Shown piece after piece: positions 25,070 through 37,302 of a stretch of DNA of 64,000 nucleotides. Under the pieces are notes generated by a model that was not told where the DNA came from, did no database searches, and was given only the letters and a program-made list of their open reading frames with translations. The DNA comes from Megascapheus bottae (taxonomy: Eukaryota > Chordata > Mammalia > Rodentia > Geomyidae). Where the stretch lies: contig JANJXV010000006.1 in NCBI GenBank assembly GCA_024803745.1, positions 44,493,001 through 44,557,000 of the forward strand, read 5' to 3'. How positions within the stretch are numbered: the stretch's first letter is position 1; each line of letters opens with the position of its first letter. Position numbers and translations under genes: made by a program.

Positions 25070-25269
25070 GGCCAGGAGTTTGACCTAGTGGTAGAGTGCT
25101 TGTCTGGTATGCACAAAGGCCCAGTTTGATTCCTTAGTACCACATACATAGAAAACGCTGGAAGTGGTACTGTGGCTCAAGTGGCAGAGTATTAGCCTTG
25201 AGAAAGCCCAAGGACAGTGCTCAGGCCCTGACGTCTATCCCCAGGACTGATAAAAAAAAAAAAAAAAAA
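25070..25269 (+). repeat. IDL-Geo SINE
   Basis: Complete copy with an 18-bp A tail. Confidence 0.85.
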
Positions 25270-25299
25270 GCCCAGAAGACTTTTTTTAAGGGAGATATA

Positions 25300-25625
25300 C
25301 AAATAAACAATTAGCACAAGAAAAGTTTCCCAGCATTAGCAACAAAATGCAAATCCAAACCACAATGAGATGTACCTTCATACCCACTATGACTACAATT
25401 ACTAAGTGAGATAACAAGTACAAACAAGGATATGAAGAAATTGGAACCCTCATATACTGCTGGTGGTAATGTTAAGTGATACAGCCATTTTGGCAGAAGA
25501 TTTCCTTCTTAGGTGGTGAAAATTCGTGATAGTTGCATGTGTCTATAAATATATGACCAAATGGGTGAATTTTATGGTATATGAATTGTGTAGTTCAATA
25601 AAGCTGCTTATGTATGCTGAGGATA
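25300..25625 (+). repeat. Old L1 3' end
   Basis: AACCACAATGAGATGTACCT and CTGCTGGTGGTAATGTTAAG are ORF2-type words; GTGAATTTTATGGTATATGA then CAATAAAGCTG is an old L1 3' terminus. Confidence 0.65.
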
Positions 25626-26198
25626 AAAAAAATTAGCAAGTTCATGAGGTTCAGATCAGAATAGTTTGGGCCTAGTTAAGTGAACTTCATTACAAACTTG
25701 GAAATAAATGTGTGTGTGCTTGATGATATGGCTCGAGGACTTGAGATAAGTATACTTTACCCTTTCAGTAATAAATAGTTTCAATCCACTGCACACACTT
25801 ATCTTTTCCCTGGAAAATTCTCCGCATGGATATATTATCTATGATTTTAATTGGAGGGTAGTAAAGGGAGGTGTTGTTACAAAGTATATATTATTAGAAA
25901 AGGAGAAAGGGTCTGACAAGGATGAAAAAAATCACTTAACTTAACAAGGTATTAACAACCAGAAGAGGTAAATAATAGCGCTTACCTGTGAGGCTTATAC
26001 CAAATTCCTATGGAGAAGAATTAAATGCAAAGAGGACAGTACTGTAACCCTTCCTTAATGATAGTCTTACTTCCTCCTCCATAAACGGGTAGTCAACTAA
26101 GTTCTTTGATTAGTGGACTAAGCTCTGAGTAAAAAGAGGCCATGAAAGGAGCCATGAAAATGAAAACTTTGGGTCTCTGAAGGCATAGGAAATTCTTC

Positions 26199-26449
26199 AA
26201 CACATTTAGTTTTTTTTGTTGTTTTTTGTTTTTTGGGGTTTTTTTTTGCCAGTCCTGGGCTTGAGCTCAGGGCCTGAGCACTGTCCTTGGACTTTCTCAA
26301 GGCTAGAGCTCTACCACTTGAGCCTCAGCACTACTTCTGGCTTTTTTTTATGTATGTGGTACTGAGGAATCGAACCTGGGTCTTTGTACAGGCTAGGCAA
26401 GCACGCAACCACTAGGCCAAACTCCCGGCCCCTAACACATTTAGTTTTT
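26199..26449 (-). repeat. IDL-Geo SINE with target duplication
   Basis: Inverted complete copy with a T/G-rich tail. AACACATTTAGTTTTT occurs at 26199-26214 and 26434-26449. It lies just beyond the exon 9 donor in intron 8's neighbour, intron 9. Confidence 0.9.
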
Positions 26450-26490
26450 GGAAAGACATGTTAAGGGAAAAACCTAACATCGGCAAAAAA

Positions 26491-26809
<319 letters not shown>

Positions 26810-27047
26810 TCATTAAGTCATATTTGACATCAAACACACTGTAACATTTAATTTGCTTTTTAGAAAAAGTAAAAATAAGAACTAAGCCAACAGTAACCCT
26901 TCCTATCAGTTTGGTGAGTTCTATCTCCAAAGTTTCTTTTGTTGAAAAAAAAAATCTTAATATAAAAAGAATGCACACAATACCCAGGTAAAAACTGAAT
27001 TTCAAACCGGTTTAAACTTTCCTATATTTAATTTTTTATTGCTATTG

Positions 27048-27283
27048 AAAAGGTGATGTGGGCCGGGAGTTTGGCCTAGTGGTTGAGTGCTTGCCTAGTA
27101 TGCACGAAGACCTGGGTTTGATTCCTCGGTAACACATACATAGAAAAAAGCCAGAAGTGGTGCTGAGGCTCAAGTGGTAGAGCTCTAGCTTTGAGAAAGT
27201 CCAAGGACAGTGCTCAGGCCCTGAGCTCAAGCCCAGAACTGGCAAAAAAAAAAAAAGAAAAAAAAAAAGAAAAAGGTGATGTG
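27048..27283 (+). repeat. IDL-Geo SINE, young subfamily
   Basis: AAAAGGTGATGTG flanks it at 27048-27060 and 27271-27283. It shares the rare variants GTGGTTGAGTGC, CTAGTATGCACG and GGTAACACATAC with the copy at 40771-40976. Confidence 0.92.
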
Positions 27284-27306
27284 CAGAGAAGTTACATAAA
27301 TCAGGT

Positions 27307-27878
27307 AGAGTACATTTCTTTTCTTTCTTTTTTTTTTTTTTGATTTGTCAACATTTATTGAGCACTGTTTCTGGGCTAGGCACAGAGCCAGGCATTGATA
27401 TAACAACCATTGCAACCAAGTCTCTCAAGGAGCTCACAGTCTAATGGTAAACTACTGAGTAAACTGAGGCACAGAGTGGTAAATGACTGACCCACTGAGG
27501 TAGAAAGAGCTAGGTGCTTGCAAATTTGGGACAAGAACTGGACAGAGGGTAGGAGGCAATTCACAAGAAGAGGACCCTTCTGCTGGAGGAGCGAGGCTGC
27601 ACACACACACATTCCAAAATCTGTGGGCAAAAAGCTTCACCTTGTGCCCAACTGCACCATGATTGAAATTCACTGAATTAATCTGTTCCCTTGGGACATT
27701 TCTCTATTGGCCCGAAAAGTGTCAGGACAGGCCACTGCATTACTGAGACACAGTAACTCGCAGGCAGCTGGAAATCAAGAAGGATCAGATCTCAATTTCA
27801 GCACAGAAGCCACACTGAAATATTTGGATGAAATCCATGGACTTAAAGGTACCAGCACACTAAGAGTACATTTCTTTT
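27307..27878 (-). pseudogene. Processed retrocopy of an unidentified mRNA 3' end
   Basis: Read on the minus strand, about 520 bp ends with AATAAA (27354-27359 complement), then about 14 bases and an A tail. Exact 16-bp copies of AGAGTACATTTCTTTT flank it at 27307-27322 and 27863-27878. The last 150 bases resemble an L2/MIR tail (CTCAGTTTACTC, GACTGTGAGCTCCTTGAGAG, TGCTCAATAAATGTTGA). I recognise no protein in it, so the copied part is probably 3' UTR. The source gene is unknown. Confidence 0.8.
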
Positions 27879-27977
27879 GGACAATGTCACCCCACCTAGT
27901 TCTTCTTTTCAATCCCCATTCACAACTTACATAGTTCATTTTCAACACAGTGTCTAGTAGCACTGCTATTTGGTAAT

Positions 27978-28153
27978 TTTTTTTTTCCCTGCCAGGGCCT
28001 TGAATTTAGGGCCTGGGCACTGTCCTTGGGCTTTCTCAAGGCTAGCACTCTTACCACTTGAGCCAGTTCCGGCTTTTCTATGTATGTGATACTGAGGAAT
28101 CAAATCCAGGGCTTCATGCATGTGAGGTAAGACCACTAGACCACATTCCCCGC
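27978..28153 (-). repeat. IDL-Geo SINE
   Basis: Inverted copy, its head ending CTAGACCACATTCCCCGCCC, directly followed by another inverted copy. Confidence 0.8.
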
Positions 28154-28155
28154 CC

Positions 28156-28354
28156 CCTTTTTTTGTCGGTCCTGTGGCTTGAACTCAGGGCCAGGGACCT
28201 GTCCTTTGAGGGACACTTTTGCTCAAGGCTAGTGCTCTGCCACTTGAGCCACAGTGCCATTTCTGGCTTTTTCTGACAATGTGGTACCAAGGAATCAAAC
28301 CTAGGGCTTCATCCATTCTAGGCAAGCACTCTACCACTAGACTATGCTCCAAGT
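28156..28354 (-). repeat. IDL-Geo SINE
   Basis: Second of a head-to-tail pair, more diverged (CTTTGAGGGACACTTTTGCT insertion in the right part). Confidence 0.8.
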
Positions 28355-28394
28355 CCGACTATTTAAAAAATTTTTTAAATTATTATCTGTGTGT

Positions 28395-28475
28395 AAGTAT
28401 AGTGCTAAGAAAGGGAACCCTAGCTTTCAACATGCTGGGCTAGCACTCTACCATTGAGCTATATCTCTAGACTTG
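28395..28475 (-). repeat. ID-like fragment
   Basis: GGGAACCCTAGCTTTCAACA and GCTAGCACTCTACCATTGAG. Confidence 0.55.
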
Positions 28476-28937
28476 TCCAATTCATTTTCATGAGTAAATT
28501 TAAAATAAAAGACACATACTAGGTTCCTACCCTGTTCACATTAGAATCAATAAAAAACTAAACCCAGAAGGAAAGTTTTTCATTTAATTCAGGAAGGAAG
28601 ACTCAGTACTCACAATTGTTTACTTAAAAACAAAGCAAAGACAGGATCAATCTTTTAAGACTTTTGGTTTATCTAGGAAAAGATATAAATTATACTAGAA
28701 AGTCATTTATTTTTGGGTTACATGGTATAAGTGATAATCTCCACAAAAGTGATATGATACTATATAATAGTCTAGGATTATACTTCCTTTATTTCCCCTT
28801 TAGATAACTAAACAGGTCATTTAGCTTTGGGCTGGATAATCTGAAAATGGCAACTTCTCTGAACCTATCATCTGACACTGAAGGGCAATCAGGCAACTCT
28901 GATCTAAGATGGGTCTTTTAGGAGAGGGGAAGGAAGC

Positions 28938-28939
28938 AT

Positions 28940-28970
<31 letters not shown>

Positions 28971-29043
28971 TGTATGTCACTCTTGACATATTTATCTATC
29001 TACATTTACATATGTATGTATATATGTATGTATGTATGTATTT
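28938..29043 (+). repeat. (CA)n and (TATG)n microsatellites
   Basis: (CA)n at 28938-28971 and, after 35 bases, (TATG)n to 29043. Confidence 0.9.
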
Positions 29044-29889
29044 AAAACCCAAAATAGATACTGAAGGCATCAGTAAGAAGGGAGTTTACCAAGTTGCTCA
29101 AGGCTGATGCTGGGGTTGGAGAAGCATGAGGCAGTAAACAGGGAAAATGTGCATCCAATTCTAGGCTGGCTTTCAATACCTCATTGATACACAAAATATG
29201 AAAGGCAGGGTGAACAAAATCTGTGAAGGACAGCTGCTATGTAAGAGCTTAAAGTGTGCTTAGATGCTTTTTATTTGTCTTCTATAGAATGGAAGACTCA
29301 CTCACATCCCGCCCTCTCCCCTAAGGGTAATACCCCTATTGTTCTTGCAACTTTGGAGAAAACACATTGTGATCTGGGGAAGGAAAAGAGAGAAAAAGCC
29401 TGTAGTTGCTAGAGGAGGGGCAGAGCTAAGGACTAACCTGAGGGAGGGTAAGGTAGGTCATGGAAAAGGCCCCATTCCTAAGACACAATGACACAGCCCA
29501 CTCTGTCACACAGAATTTGCATGCCTTAAACACGCTAACAGGCATCCAGTAACATATTATAGTAGTCCACGGCTGGAAAGAGCAAGAGCTACCACAGAGA
29601 CTTGTTCAGAGTCAGAGAACAAAGAAAAAGACTAAACTAAGAGCAGAAACTGAGCAGAACTCTGAAGATCAGTTCATATCCTAAACAACAGAAGAGTCTG
29701 TAGCTTGTAGCTCACTAAATTTAACCACAGCAGCAGATCCCTCACCCATCTGATTATCAAATGAATTAAAAGTCTCACATTAAAAGTCTAACATAAAAAC
29801 GTCTAACATAAGCAAAAGTGATCATTTTTAGGCACACAGCCCTTTACCTCAGTCTTTACTGTCCTATGCAAATGTCTGGATTATTTTTT

Positions 29890-30190
29890 GGTATTGTAAT
29901 GTATAAAGGGCTTACAGTTTTATTTGCCAGATAGTAGGTGCAATACTTCTCAGACATGGATACCCCTTCTCATGCTTTTGTCCCCATATCCCCTCCCACC
30001 TCCTCCCAATCATCTTGTCTTCCCCCCTTCCCTTTCCTATTTCAAATAAACAAACATATATACAATATGCCAGGTAACAATGTCACATACTGTAACAATA
30101 TGAGATTAACCAAAGGGCAACAAATGTCTAGCTTTATGTGAGGGACATAAAGATGTAAGGAGCAACAACAAATGGTCAAGAAGCAAAATA
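29890..30190 (-). repeat. L1 3' end, inverted
   Basis: TTGCCAGATAGTAGGTGCAA, a pyrimidine-rich block and ATACTGTAACAATATGAGAT match the complement of 23540-23690. Confidence 0.75.
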
Positions 30191-30267
30191 AGCAAGGTGA
30201 CCAGGTTCAGATATGACAAAAATGCTGAAACTAAAATAGTATTTACAACAACCAATACTCCTATGCT

Positions 30268-30486
30268 ATTTTTTTTTTTACTTTTTTTTTTTTCTTTTTT
30301 TGCCATTCCTGGGTGTTGAACTCAGGCCTGAGCACTGTTCTTGGGCTCTGTCAAGGCTAGAGCTCTACCACTTGAGCCATAACACTATTTCTGGCTTTTT
30401 TTTCTATGTATGTGGTACCAAGGAATAGAACCCAGGTCTTCGTGCATGCTAGGCAAGCACTCTACCACTAGGCTAAACTCCCGGCC
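30268..30486 (-). repeat. IDL-Geo SINE
   Basis: Inverted copy. CTCCTATGCT before it and CTCCTACGCT after it are a target duplication with one mismatch. Confidence 0.85.
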
Positions 30487-30507
30487 CTCCTACGCTAAAA
30501 GTTTTAA

Positions 30508-30779
30508 AGGAAACCGAGCACAGTGGTTCACACCTGTAATTCTAACTACTCAGGAGGCTGAGATCTGAGGATCAAGGCTCAAAGCCAGCCCGGGCACAAA
30601 AGGACCTGAGATTCTTATCTCCAATTAACTTCTAGAAAATGGCAAGTGAGGCTTAGTTCAAGGGTAGGGTGGTAGCCTTGAGCTGAAGAGCTCAGGGACA
30701 AGGCCCAGGTCCAGGGGTAGGGTGCTAGCCTTGAGCTGAAAATCTGAGGAACAGAGTCCAAAACGAGTTCAAGCCCCAT
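30508..30779 (+). repeat. B1-like/Geo SINE with duplicated right module
   Basis: The stretch AGGGTAGGGTGGTAGCCTTG occurs again about 53 bases later as GGGTAGGGTGCTAGCCTTG, so part of the right module is tandemly duplicated. The tail continues as (CA)n and (TAA)n to 30817. Confidence 0.8.
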
Positions 30780-30817
30780 CACACACACACACACACACAC
30801 ATAATAATAATAATAAA
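30780..30817 (+). repeat. (CA)n(TAA)n microsatellite
   Basis: Compound repeat grown from the SINE tail. Confidence 0.9.
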
Positions 30818-31080
30818 AGGTCTAAAGGAGAAGTAGATGCTCTGTATGGACAGACTGATAATTTAGGCAGCATTAGAAACTTTAAGAAACAAATCTAGAT
30901 TAAAAGGCTAGGAATGAAAAACACAGTAGAAGATGCAGAATGTCTTCGACATAGCCCAGAAAAAAAAATCACTAAATCAAAAGAGAATAGAAATTATGTT
31001 CTTTGGTTGGACATGGAGCTTAGTGATATAGATATGCCTGAGTAAGGACCTCAAACTACTAAAAGAAAAATTATCCTTAA

Positions 31081-31328
31081 GCTGGATGCTAGTGGCTCAC
31101 ACCTGTAATCAAAGCTACTCAGGGGCTCATATCCAAGGATTGTGGTTCGAAGCTGGCCTGGGTAGGAAAGGCCATGAGACTTTATCTCCAATTAACCACC
31201 AGAAACCTGTAAGTGGTGCTATGGCTCAAAGTGGTAGAGCACTACCTTTCAGCAAAATGAACCTAGAGATAGTGTCCAGGCCTGGAGTTCAAGCTACAGC
31301 ATTGGCAATAAGTGAATGAATGAATAAA
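31081..31328 (+). repeat. B1-like/Geo SINE
   Basis: Nearly complete direct copy with an (ATGA)n-type tail. Confidence 0.8.
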
Positions 31329-31336
31329 TAATCCTC

Positions 31337-31512
31337 TCTGGACCCTGGTGGCTCATCCTGTAATCTCAGCGACTTAGGAGGCTGATCATAGTTTGATCTC
31401 AGCAATAAAGCCTGTGAGACTGTTATCTCCGTTTAACCAAAAAAGCCAGAAGTAGAACTGTGGCTCAAGTGGTAGAGCACCAACCTTGAAGGAAAAAGCT
31501 AAGGGATCAACT
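31337..31512 (+). repeat. B1-like/Geo SINE
   Basis: Direct copy just after the preceding one; the 3' end is truncated after AAAAAGCTAAGGGATC. Confidence 0.75.
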
Positions 31513-31732
31513 TCAATGAAGTAATTCAGACTCAGAAAAATATTGCATGTGTACTCTCATCTGTGGATTTCTTTTCCTTAAGAAAAAAAAGAAATATATA
31601 TGGAACTATTTGGAGAAAGAACCACTGACAAACAAGTGAGAAGGAGAAAAAAATGGCAAGGGAGAACAACACAATCCAAGTATATTGTATACATGACTGA
31701 AAAGGTTATAATGGAACACAGTAAACACTTCA

Positions 31733-31840
31733 CATGAGCCTGTAATCTTAGTTACTTGGAAGGCTGAGATTAGGAGGATCAAGGTTTGGGTCAGCCTGAG
31801 CAGAAAAGTTCACAAGACTCTTATTTCCTCAGAAGGAAGT
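31733..31840 (+). repeat. B1-like head
   Basis: CTGTAATCTTAGTTACTTGG and CAGCCTGAGCAGAAAAGTTC; the right part is lost or diverged. Confidence 0.6.
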
Positions 31841-31899
31841 TGGAGATAGTAACATAAAAGTGTGATTGAAGAAACGATAGGAAACCTAAAGTTGGCTCA

Positions 31900-32008
31900 C
31901 TGTGGCATAAAGGCATGCTACAGTGAGATGCTGTTGCAAAAAGGTGAAACTCAACTGGTAAAGTGCCAGCAAGCATGAGGCCTTGGGCAAAAAAAAAAAA
32001 AAAAAAAA
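31900..32008 (+). repeat. ID-like relic with A tail
   Basis: ACTCAACTGGTAAAGTGCCA, GCAAGCATGAGGCCTTGGGC and then 20 A. Confidence 0.55.
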
Positions 32009-32224
32009 CTTAAGAGGAAGGGGAACAAGGAAGAGTAATTCAAGTGTGTAAATACACAAGGACTCCCCCCCACACACATACACTGCATATTTCATATATA
32101 CTAATAAAATATACCCAAAATGCAGGTAAGGAAACTGTATTCCTTTACCAGAAACTATACATGGGAACACGTAAAGGAGGCATTTTAAACTGAGCAGGGG
32201 TCCCTTCTAACACCATGGTCCTCA

Positions 32225-32635
<411 letters not shown>

Positions 32636-33129
32636 TCAACCTCAGAGTATGAACAAATGATATAATACATATTTATGGGGCATTTGTTAAAAGTCTTAAG
32701 TGATTCACACGCACACAAACAACACATATATTTAAGTGTGGTCATTAAGAAAGCAGTGGAGTAAATTTTGAGCTAATGGCTGATTATAGCACACTATTAA
32801 TTTTGTATAGCTTATATTAGTGAAAAATATCAACAGACTAAATATTTTGATGAATTGTTCAAAGTGAATTGAGTATGGAAGAGGTTAACAAGCAAAGTAA
32901 AAAATCATAATGTAATCAACTCTAATTAGAGGTGATTATATCAAAAATTAGTACTTTCACCAAGACTAAATTTTTCAGCCATCTTTTGCTAAGAAGCCTA
33001 AGTGACAATTGGAATAATTACTTGGATTGAGAGGGGAATGGGAAAAGAATGGCAGAGAACCAGTCACTCAATATTACAGACAAGAACCATGGCTTTGAAA
33101 AGATTCATAAAAGTAACTTCAAATAGATG

Positions 33130-33132
<3 letters not shown>

Positions 33133-33162
<30 letters not shown>
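33133..33162 (+). repeat. (AT)n microsatellite
   Basis: About 14 units in intron 7. Confidence 0.9.
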
Positions 33163-33165
<3 letters not shown>

Positions 33166-33179
33166 GATAGTTTTTGTTT

Positions 33180-33432
33180 TGTCTTGTTTTTTTTTTCTCT
33201 TTTGGTGCCAGTGCTAGAGCTTGAACTCAGGGCCTAGGTGCTGTCCCTTAGCTTTTTTGCTCAAGGCTGATAGTCTACCACTTGAGTCCCAGATCCACTT
33301 TTAGCTTTTTGGTAGATAACTGGAGATAAGTCTCATGGATTTTCTGCCCCAGGCTGGCTATACACTTCAATCCTCAGATCTCAGCCTCCTGAGTAGATAG
33401 GATTACAGGTGTAAGCTCCCAGTGCCTGTTTT
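33180..33432 (-). repeat. B1-like/Geo SINE
   Basis: Inverted full copy; GTGCCAGTGCTAGAGCTTGA to GATTACAGGTGTAAGC. Confidence 0.8.
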
Positions 33433-33451
33433 TAAATCCTAGTTCAGATGT

Positions 33452-33504
33452 GTAATATATATATGTATATATATACATATATATACATATACATATATGT
33501 ATAA
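33452..33504 (+). repeat. (TATACA)n-type tract
   Basis: Alternating TATATG/TATACA units between two inverted SINEs. Confidence 0.85.
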
Positions 33505-33511
33505 ATTTAAA

Positions 33512-33746
33512 AAATTTTTGTCCGTGTTGGGGCTTGAACTCTGGGTCTGGGGGTTGTCTTCAAGCTCTTCAGCTCAAGGCTACTGCCCTACCCCTGGAGC
33601 CACAGTGCTACTTCTAGTTTTCTAGTGGTTAATTGGAGATAAGAGTCTCACAGACCTTAGTGCCCCAGCTGGCTTTGAACCATTATCCTCAGATCTCAGC
33701 CTCCAGCATAGCTAGAATTACAGGCATGAGCCACTACTTCTGGCTT
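33512..33746 (-). repeat. B1-like/Geo SINE
   Basis: Inverted full copy, second in a row in the same orientation. Confidence 0.8.
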
Positions 33747-33833
33747 GTATATTGTTTTATATTACTTTTAAATACCATCAAGTGATTTCTGGAGGACAAA
33801 GTGTAGGATTGTTGTTAATACATATCCTGCTTT

Positions 33834-34026
33834 GGGCTGGAGTGTGGCCTGGTGGTAAAGTGCTTGCCTAGCATGCACGAAGACCAGGGATCAATTCCTT
33901 GGCACCAAATACACAGAAAAAAGCTGGAAGTGGTACTGTGGTTCCAGTGGTAGCCTTGAAGAAAGCCCAAGGACAGTGCTCAGGTCTTTAGTTCAAGCCC
34001 CAGGACTGGCAAAAAAGAAAAAAAAG
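33834..34026 (+). repeat. IDL-Geo SINE
   Basis: Direct copy with the AGTGGTAGAGTGCTAG part of the right module shortened. Confidence 0.85.
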
Positions 34027-34111
34027 ATATATAAACATACATACATACATATATATGTGTGTGTGTGTGTGTGTATGTATGTGTGTACATATATATATAT
34101 ATATATATATC
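34027..34111 (+). repeat. Compound microsatellite
   Basis: (ACAT)n, (TG)n, (TATG)n and (AT)n following the SINE tail. Confidence 0.9.
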
Positions 34112-34287
34112 CTGCTTCTATTTACATCATCTAGGTAAGCTTATTTCATAAAAATTCATAAGGAGACATTCTATAACTACCAAATATCTAGTGCCAGTGA
34201 ATAAAGGTAATGGAATAGGCTAACACCCTGTTAGGACCCATGATGTCATATGAGGAATCAGTGTAAATATCCCCAACAATCACCACC

Positions 34288-34422
34288 AGCATAGTGGGGC
34301 ACATGCTTATAATCCCAGAACAAAGGAATCTGAAGAATTTTAGGTTCAAGGCTATCTTGGAGTACACAGAAAGACCCTATCTGAACCAAAAAAACAAAGA
34401 CACACACACACACACACACACA
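34288..34422 (+). repeat. B1-like monomer with (CA)n tail
   Basis: GGCACATGCTTATAATCCCA and GAGTACACAGAAAGACCCTA, then (CA)n at 34400-34422. Confidence 0.65.
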
Positions 34423-34632
34423 AGAAAAATATAAGATAGAATAAATGGAAGACTACAGTAATAATACAATAATAGAAGAGCCAATTCAGACTAACACAAT
34501 AGGTAGTCAATAGATTTATCTCGAATGAATTTAGAGGAGAGTGATCTCAAGGATGTTGTTGTGACAGTCATAGGGAATAGTCACAGGAAACAAAGAGATA
34601 GAAACTATAAATCTATTAGCAAAAGAACTAAC

Positions 34633-34768
34633 CTAGAAAGGCTGTCACATGGCTTGTGCTCTTGGCAGTGTTCAGTTCTAGGACAAAGTCAGCGTGAGTG
34701 TTGTACCCGAGCAGTTTGGCCACCTGGGCCCGCAATGGGAGTAGCTGTTGAAGAATTACTGTGTTTTC
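34633..34768 (-). CDS. NLN: Neurolysin exon 7
   Basis: 136 bp (45 codons + 1), about residues 277-321. It encodes [20 protein letters not shown], then [20 protein letters not shown] and VTAFL, the conserved helical segment before the catalytic half ([17 protein letters not shown]). The acceptor is TTGCTTGCTAG and the donor GTTAGT. Both exon boundaries keep phase with exons 6 and 8, the latter through a split Asp codon. Confidence 0.96.
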
Positions 34769-34879
34769 CTAGCAAGCAACAAGGAAAGCAAGTCATTAGT
34801 TGGGAACAAGCACTAATACATTGTTACATTTTTTAGGTGTGTAAAACTTCAATGTTTTCAGAACACCTTAACTACAATG

Positions 34880-35102
34880 TTAAGAGATTTTTTTTTTCCA
34901 GTCCTTGGGACTTGAACTCAGGGCCTGATCACTGACTGTTCTTGGGCTTTCCTCGAGGCTAGTGCTCTACCACTTGAGCCACATCACCACTTCCAGCTTT
35001 TTTTATGTATATGGTACCATGGAATAGAACCCAGGTCTTTGTGCATGCTAGGCAAGCACTCTACTACTAGGCTAAAATCCCAGCTTGTATTAAGAGATTT
35101 TT
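34880..35102 (-). repeat. IDL-Geo SINE with target duplication
   Basis: TTAAGAGATTTTT lies on both sides (34880-34892, 35090-35102). Inverted complete copy. Confidence 0.92.
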
Positions 35103-35198
35103 ATTTATGATCTTATTCCTGAAATAATTCATAAAATTGATGTTTAGAAGGCAGTTGAGGTCAATGAATTTAGAGAACTAATTCAACCTTAGAGGAAC

Positions 35199-35427
35199 TT
35201 TATTTATTTATTTATTTATTTATTTATTTTTTGCCAGTCCTAGGGTTTGAACTCAGGGCCTGGGCACTGCCCTTGGGCTTTCTCAAAACTAGTGCTCTGC
35301 CACTTGGTCCACTTCCAACTTCCAACTTCTTGGACCACTTCTAGGTGTATGTGGCACCTAGAAATCGAACCCAGGGCTTCCTGCATGCTAGGCAAATACT
35401 CTACCACTAGACCATGCTCCCGGTCAA
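35199..35427 (-). repeat. IDL-Geo SINE with (TTTA)n tail
   Basis: Inverted copy; the tail is (TTTA)n at 35199-35230. The right module contains a local repeat, CTTCCAACTTCCAACTTCTT. Confidence 0.85.
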
Positions 35428-35599
35428 GGAAGAATGCATTTTAAGGACTATAGTGATTCCTTTACTGCTTCTCACTGATAGAATCAACTATATTAAATGT
35501 TAGTAGTTTAATTTTTTTGATGTGCTTATTGTAGTAAAAAAATATACAATATAAAATTGACCATTTTAATTCGTACCCAGGTATTTGGCTATTTATTCT

Positions 35600-35880
35600 A
35601 CACACACATATATACACACATTCCAAAATAATGAGGTGGTAGAGATGTAAAGAAATTGGAACCTATGTTTTTTGCAGAAGAGAACATAAAATGGTATATA
35701 TTCTGTAAAGCACAGTATACAGTAGCACTATTTGTAACATCCAAATGTGAGAAACGACCCAAGTGTTCGTTGACAGATGAATGGATCCATAAATATGACA
35801 CAGATATACAGTGGATTATAATTTAACCTTTAAAAGAACACTGACTCAGGATACAAGGATGAACCTTTGAGACGTTTATG
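35600..35880 (+). repeat. Old L1 ORF2 3' fragment
   Basis: AGTAGCACTATTTGTAACAT, GACAGATGAATGGATCCATA and GTGGATTATAATTTAACC show diverged ORF2 codons. Confidence 0.6.
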
Positions 35881-35899
35881 CTAAATAATATGTGCCAGT

Positions 35900-37225
35900 T
35901 ACACAAGAATAGGCCTGAGCACCAATGGAATAGAAGATCCAGAAATGAACCCACAGACCTATAACCACCTAGTATTTGATAAGGGAGCCAAAAACACAGG
36001 ATAGAAGATAGCTCTTCAACAAATGATGCGGGCAGAATTGGCAGAATTGTACATGCAGCAAGCTGAATCCAGATCCTTATAAATCACCCTGCACTAGAAC
36101 CAACTCCAAATGGATCAAAGACCTCAACAGACCAGATGCCCTGAAAATATTACAGGAATGGATAGGGGAAACATTAGGGCTCCTTGGCACAGGTCAAAAC
36201 TTCCTAAAAAGCAAATCATAATAAATCAAACAACAACTAGATGAGATTGTATTAAACTGAGCAGTTTCTGCATGGCAAAGGACATAGCTAACAAAATAAA
36301 TAGAAAGCTCACAGAATGGAGGGCCTATGAGTTTGGCCTAGTGGTAGAGTGCTTGCCTGGCATACACAAAGACCCAGGCTTGATTCCTTGGTACCACAAA
36401 CACAGAAAAGTCAGAAGTGGTGCTGTGGTTCAAGTAATAGCGTGCTAGCCTTGAGGAACTCACAAGAATAGTGCTCAGACCCTGAGTTAAAGCCCCAGGA
36501 CTGGCAAAAAAAAAAAAAAAAAAAAAAGCTCACAGAATGGGAGAAAGTATATACTACCTATGCATCAGACAAGGGCTTCTCAGCTAACATATACTCAGAA
36601 CTCAAAAAGTTAAACCTTCCAAAAAAATCCTCAAAGTAACATCCCAATTAATAAATGGGCTAAAGACTTACAGAGACTTCTCCAAAGAAGAAATAAGAAT
36701 GGACAATAGACACATGAAGAAATGTCTGACATCTCTGGCCATAAAAAGAATGTAAATCAAATCAACATTGAGATTCCACTTTACTCCAGTTAGAATGGCC
36801 ATTATCAAGAAAACTAACAATAACAGCTGCTGGTGGGTATGTGGACAAAAAGGAATGCTACTACACTGTTGGTAGGAATGTAAACTTGTTCAAACACTCT
36901 GGTAAACAATATGGAGGTTCCTCAAAAGACTAATACAGACCTTCCCTATGACCCAGCAATCCTATTCCTGGGCATTTACCAAATAACCACAAACCAGGCT
37001 CCACTAAAGCCACGAGGACAAGCATTCATTGCAGCATTGTTTACCATATCCAAGATATGGAACCAACCCAGATGGCCCTCAGTGGATCAAAACACGCAAT
37101 CTATATACACAATGGAATTCTATGCTTCCATCAGAAAGAATGGTATTGCCATATTAGTTGGGAAATGGAAAGACTTGGTAAAAATTATACTAAGTGAAGT
37201 AAGACAGACCCAATAATAATAGTAA
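35900..37225 (+). repeat. L1, 3' half of ORF2 (broken)
   Basis: About 1.1 kb of ORF2 homology from ACACAAGAATAGGCCTGAGC to AAGTGAAGTAAGACAGACCC. The longest remaining frame (36911-37216) has the typical ORF2 C-terminal order: LPYDPAI, FIAALFTISKIW, STMEFYASI and LSEV. It has several stops and is split by a SINE, so it is inactive. Confidence 0.85.
36306..36540 (+). repeat. IDL-Geo SINE nested in L1
   Basis: Exact 14-bp copies of AGCTCACAGAATGG at 36306-36319 and 36527-36540 inside the L1 coding relic. Confidence 0.93.
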
Positions 37226-37302
37226 CTCTTCAGGTTCCCTTATTTCCATTTCCTGGTAAACCTGTAACTTACTTCCTAAAAAAAAGTAATTTTATTCGCT
37301 TT

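Larger units (their letters stand above)
27025..27960 (-). repeat. L1-like 3' end split by two insertions
   Basis: Pieces 27025-27060, 27271-27322 and 27863-27960 join into an inverted 3' terminus resembling 41405-41560, 47810-47945 and 53105-53275. A SINE and a processed retrocopy, both with target duplications, interrupt it. Confidence 0.7.

Noticed and set aside
36911..37216. 101-codon frame as a gene
   Set aside because: It is the C-terminal remnant of L1 ORF2 in a broken element.
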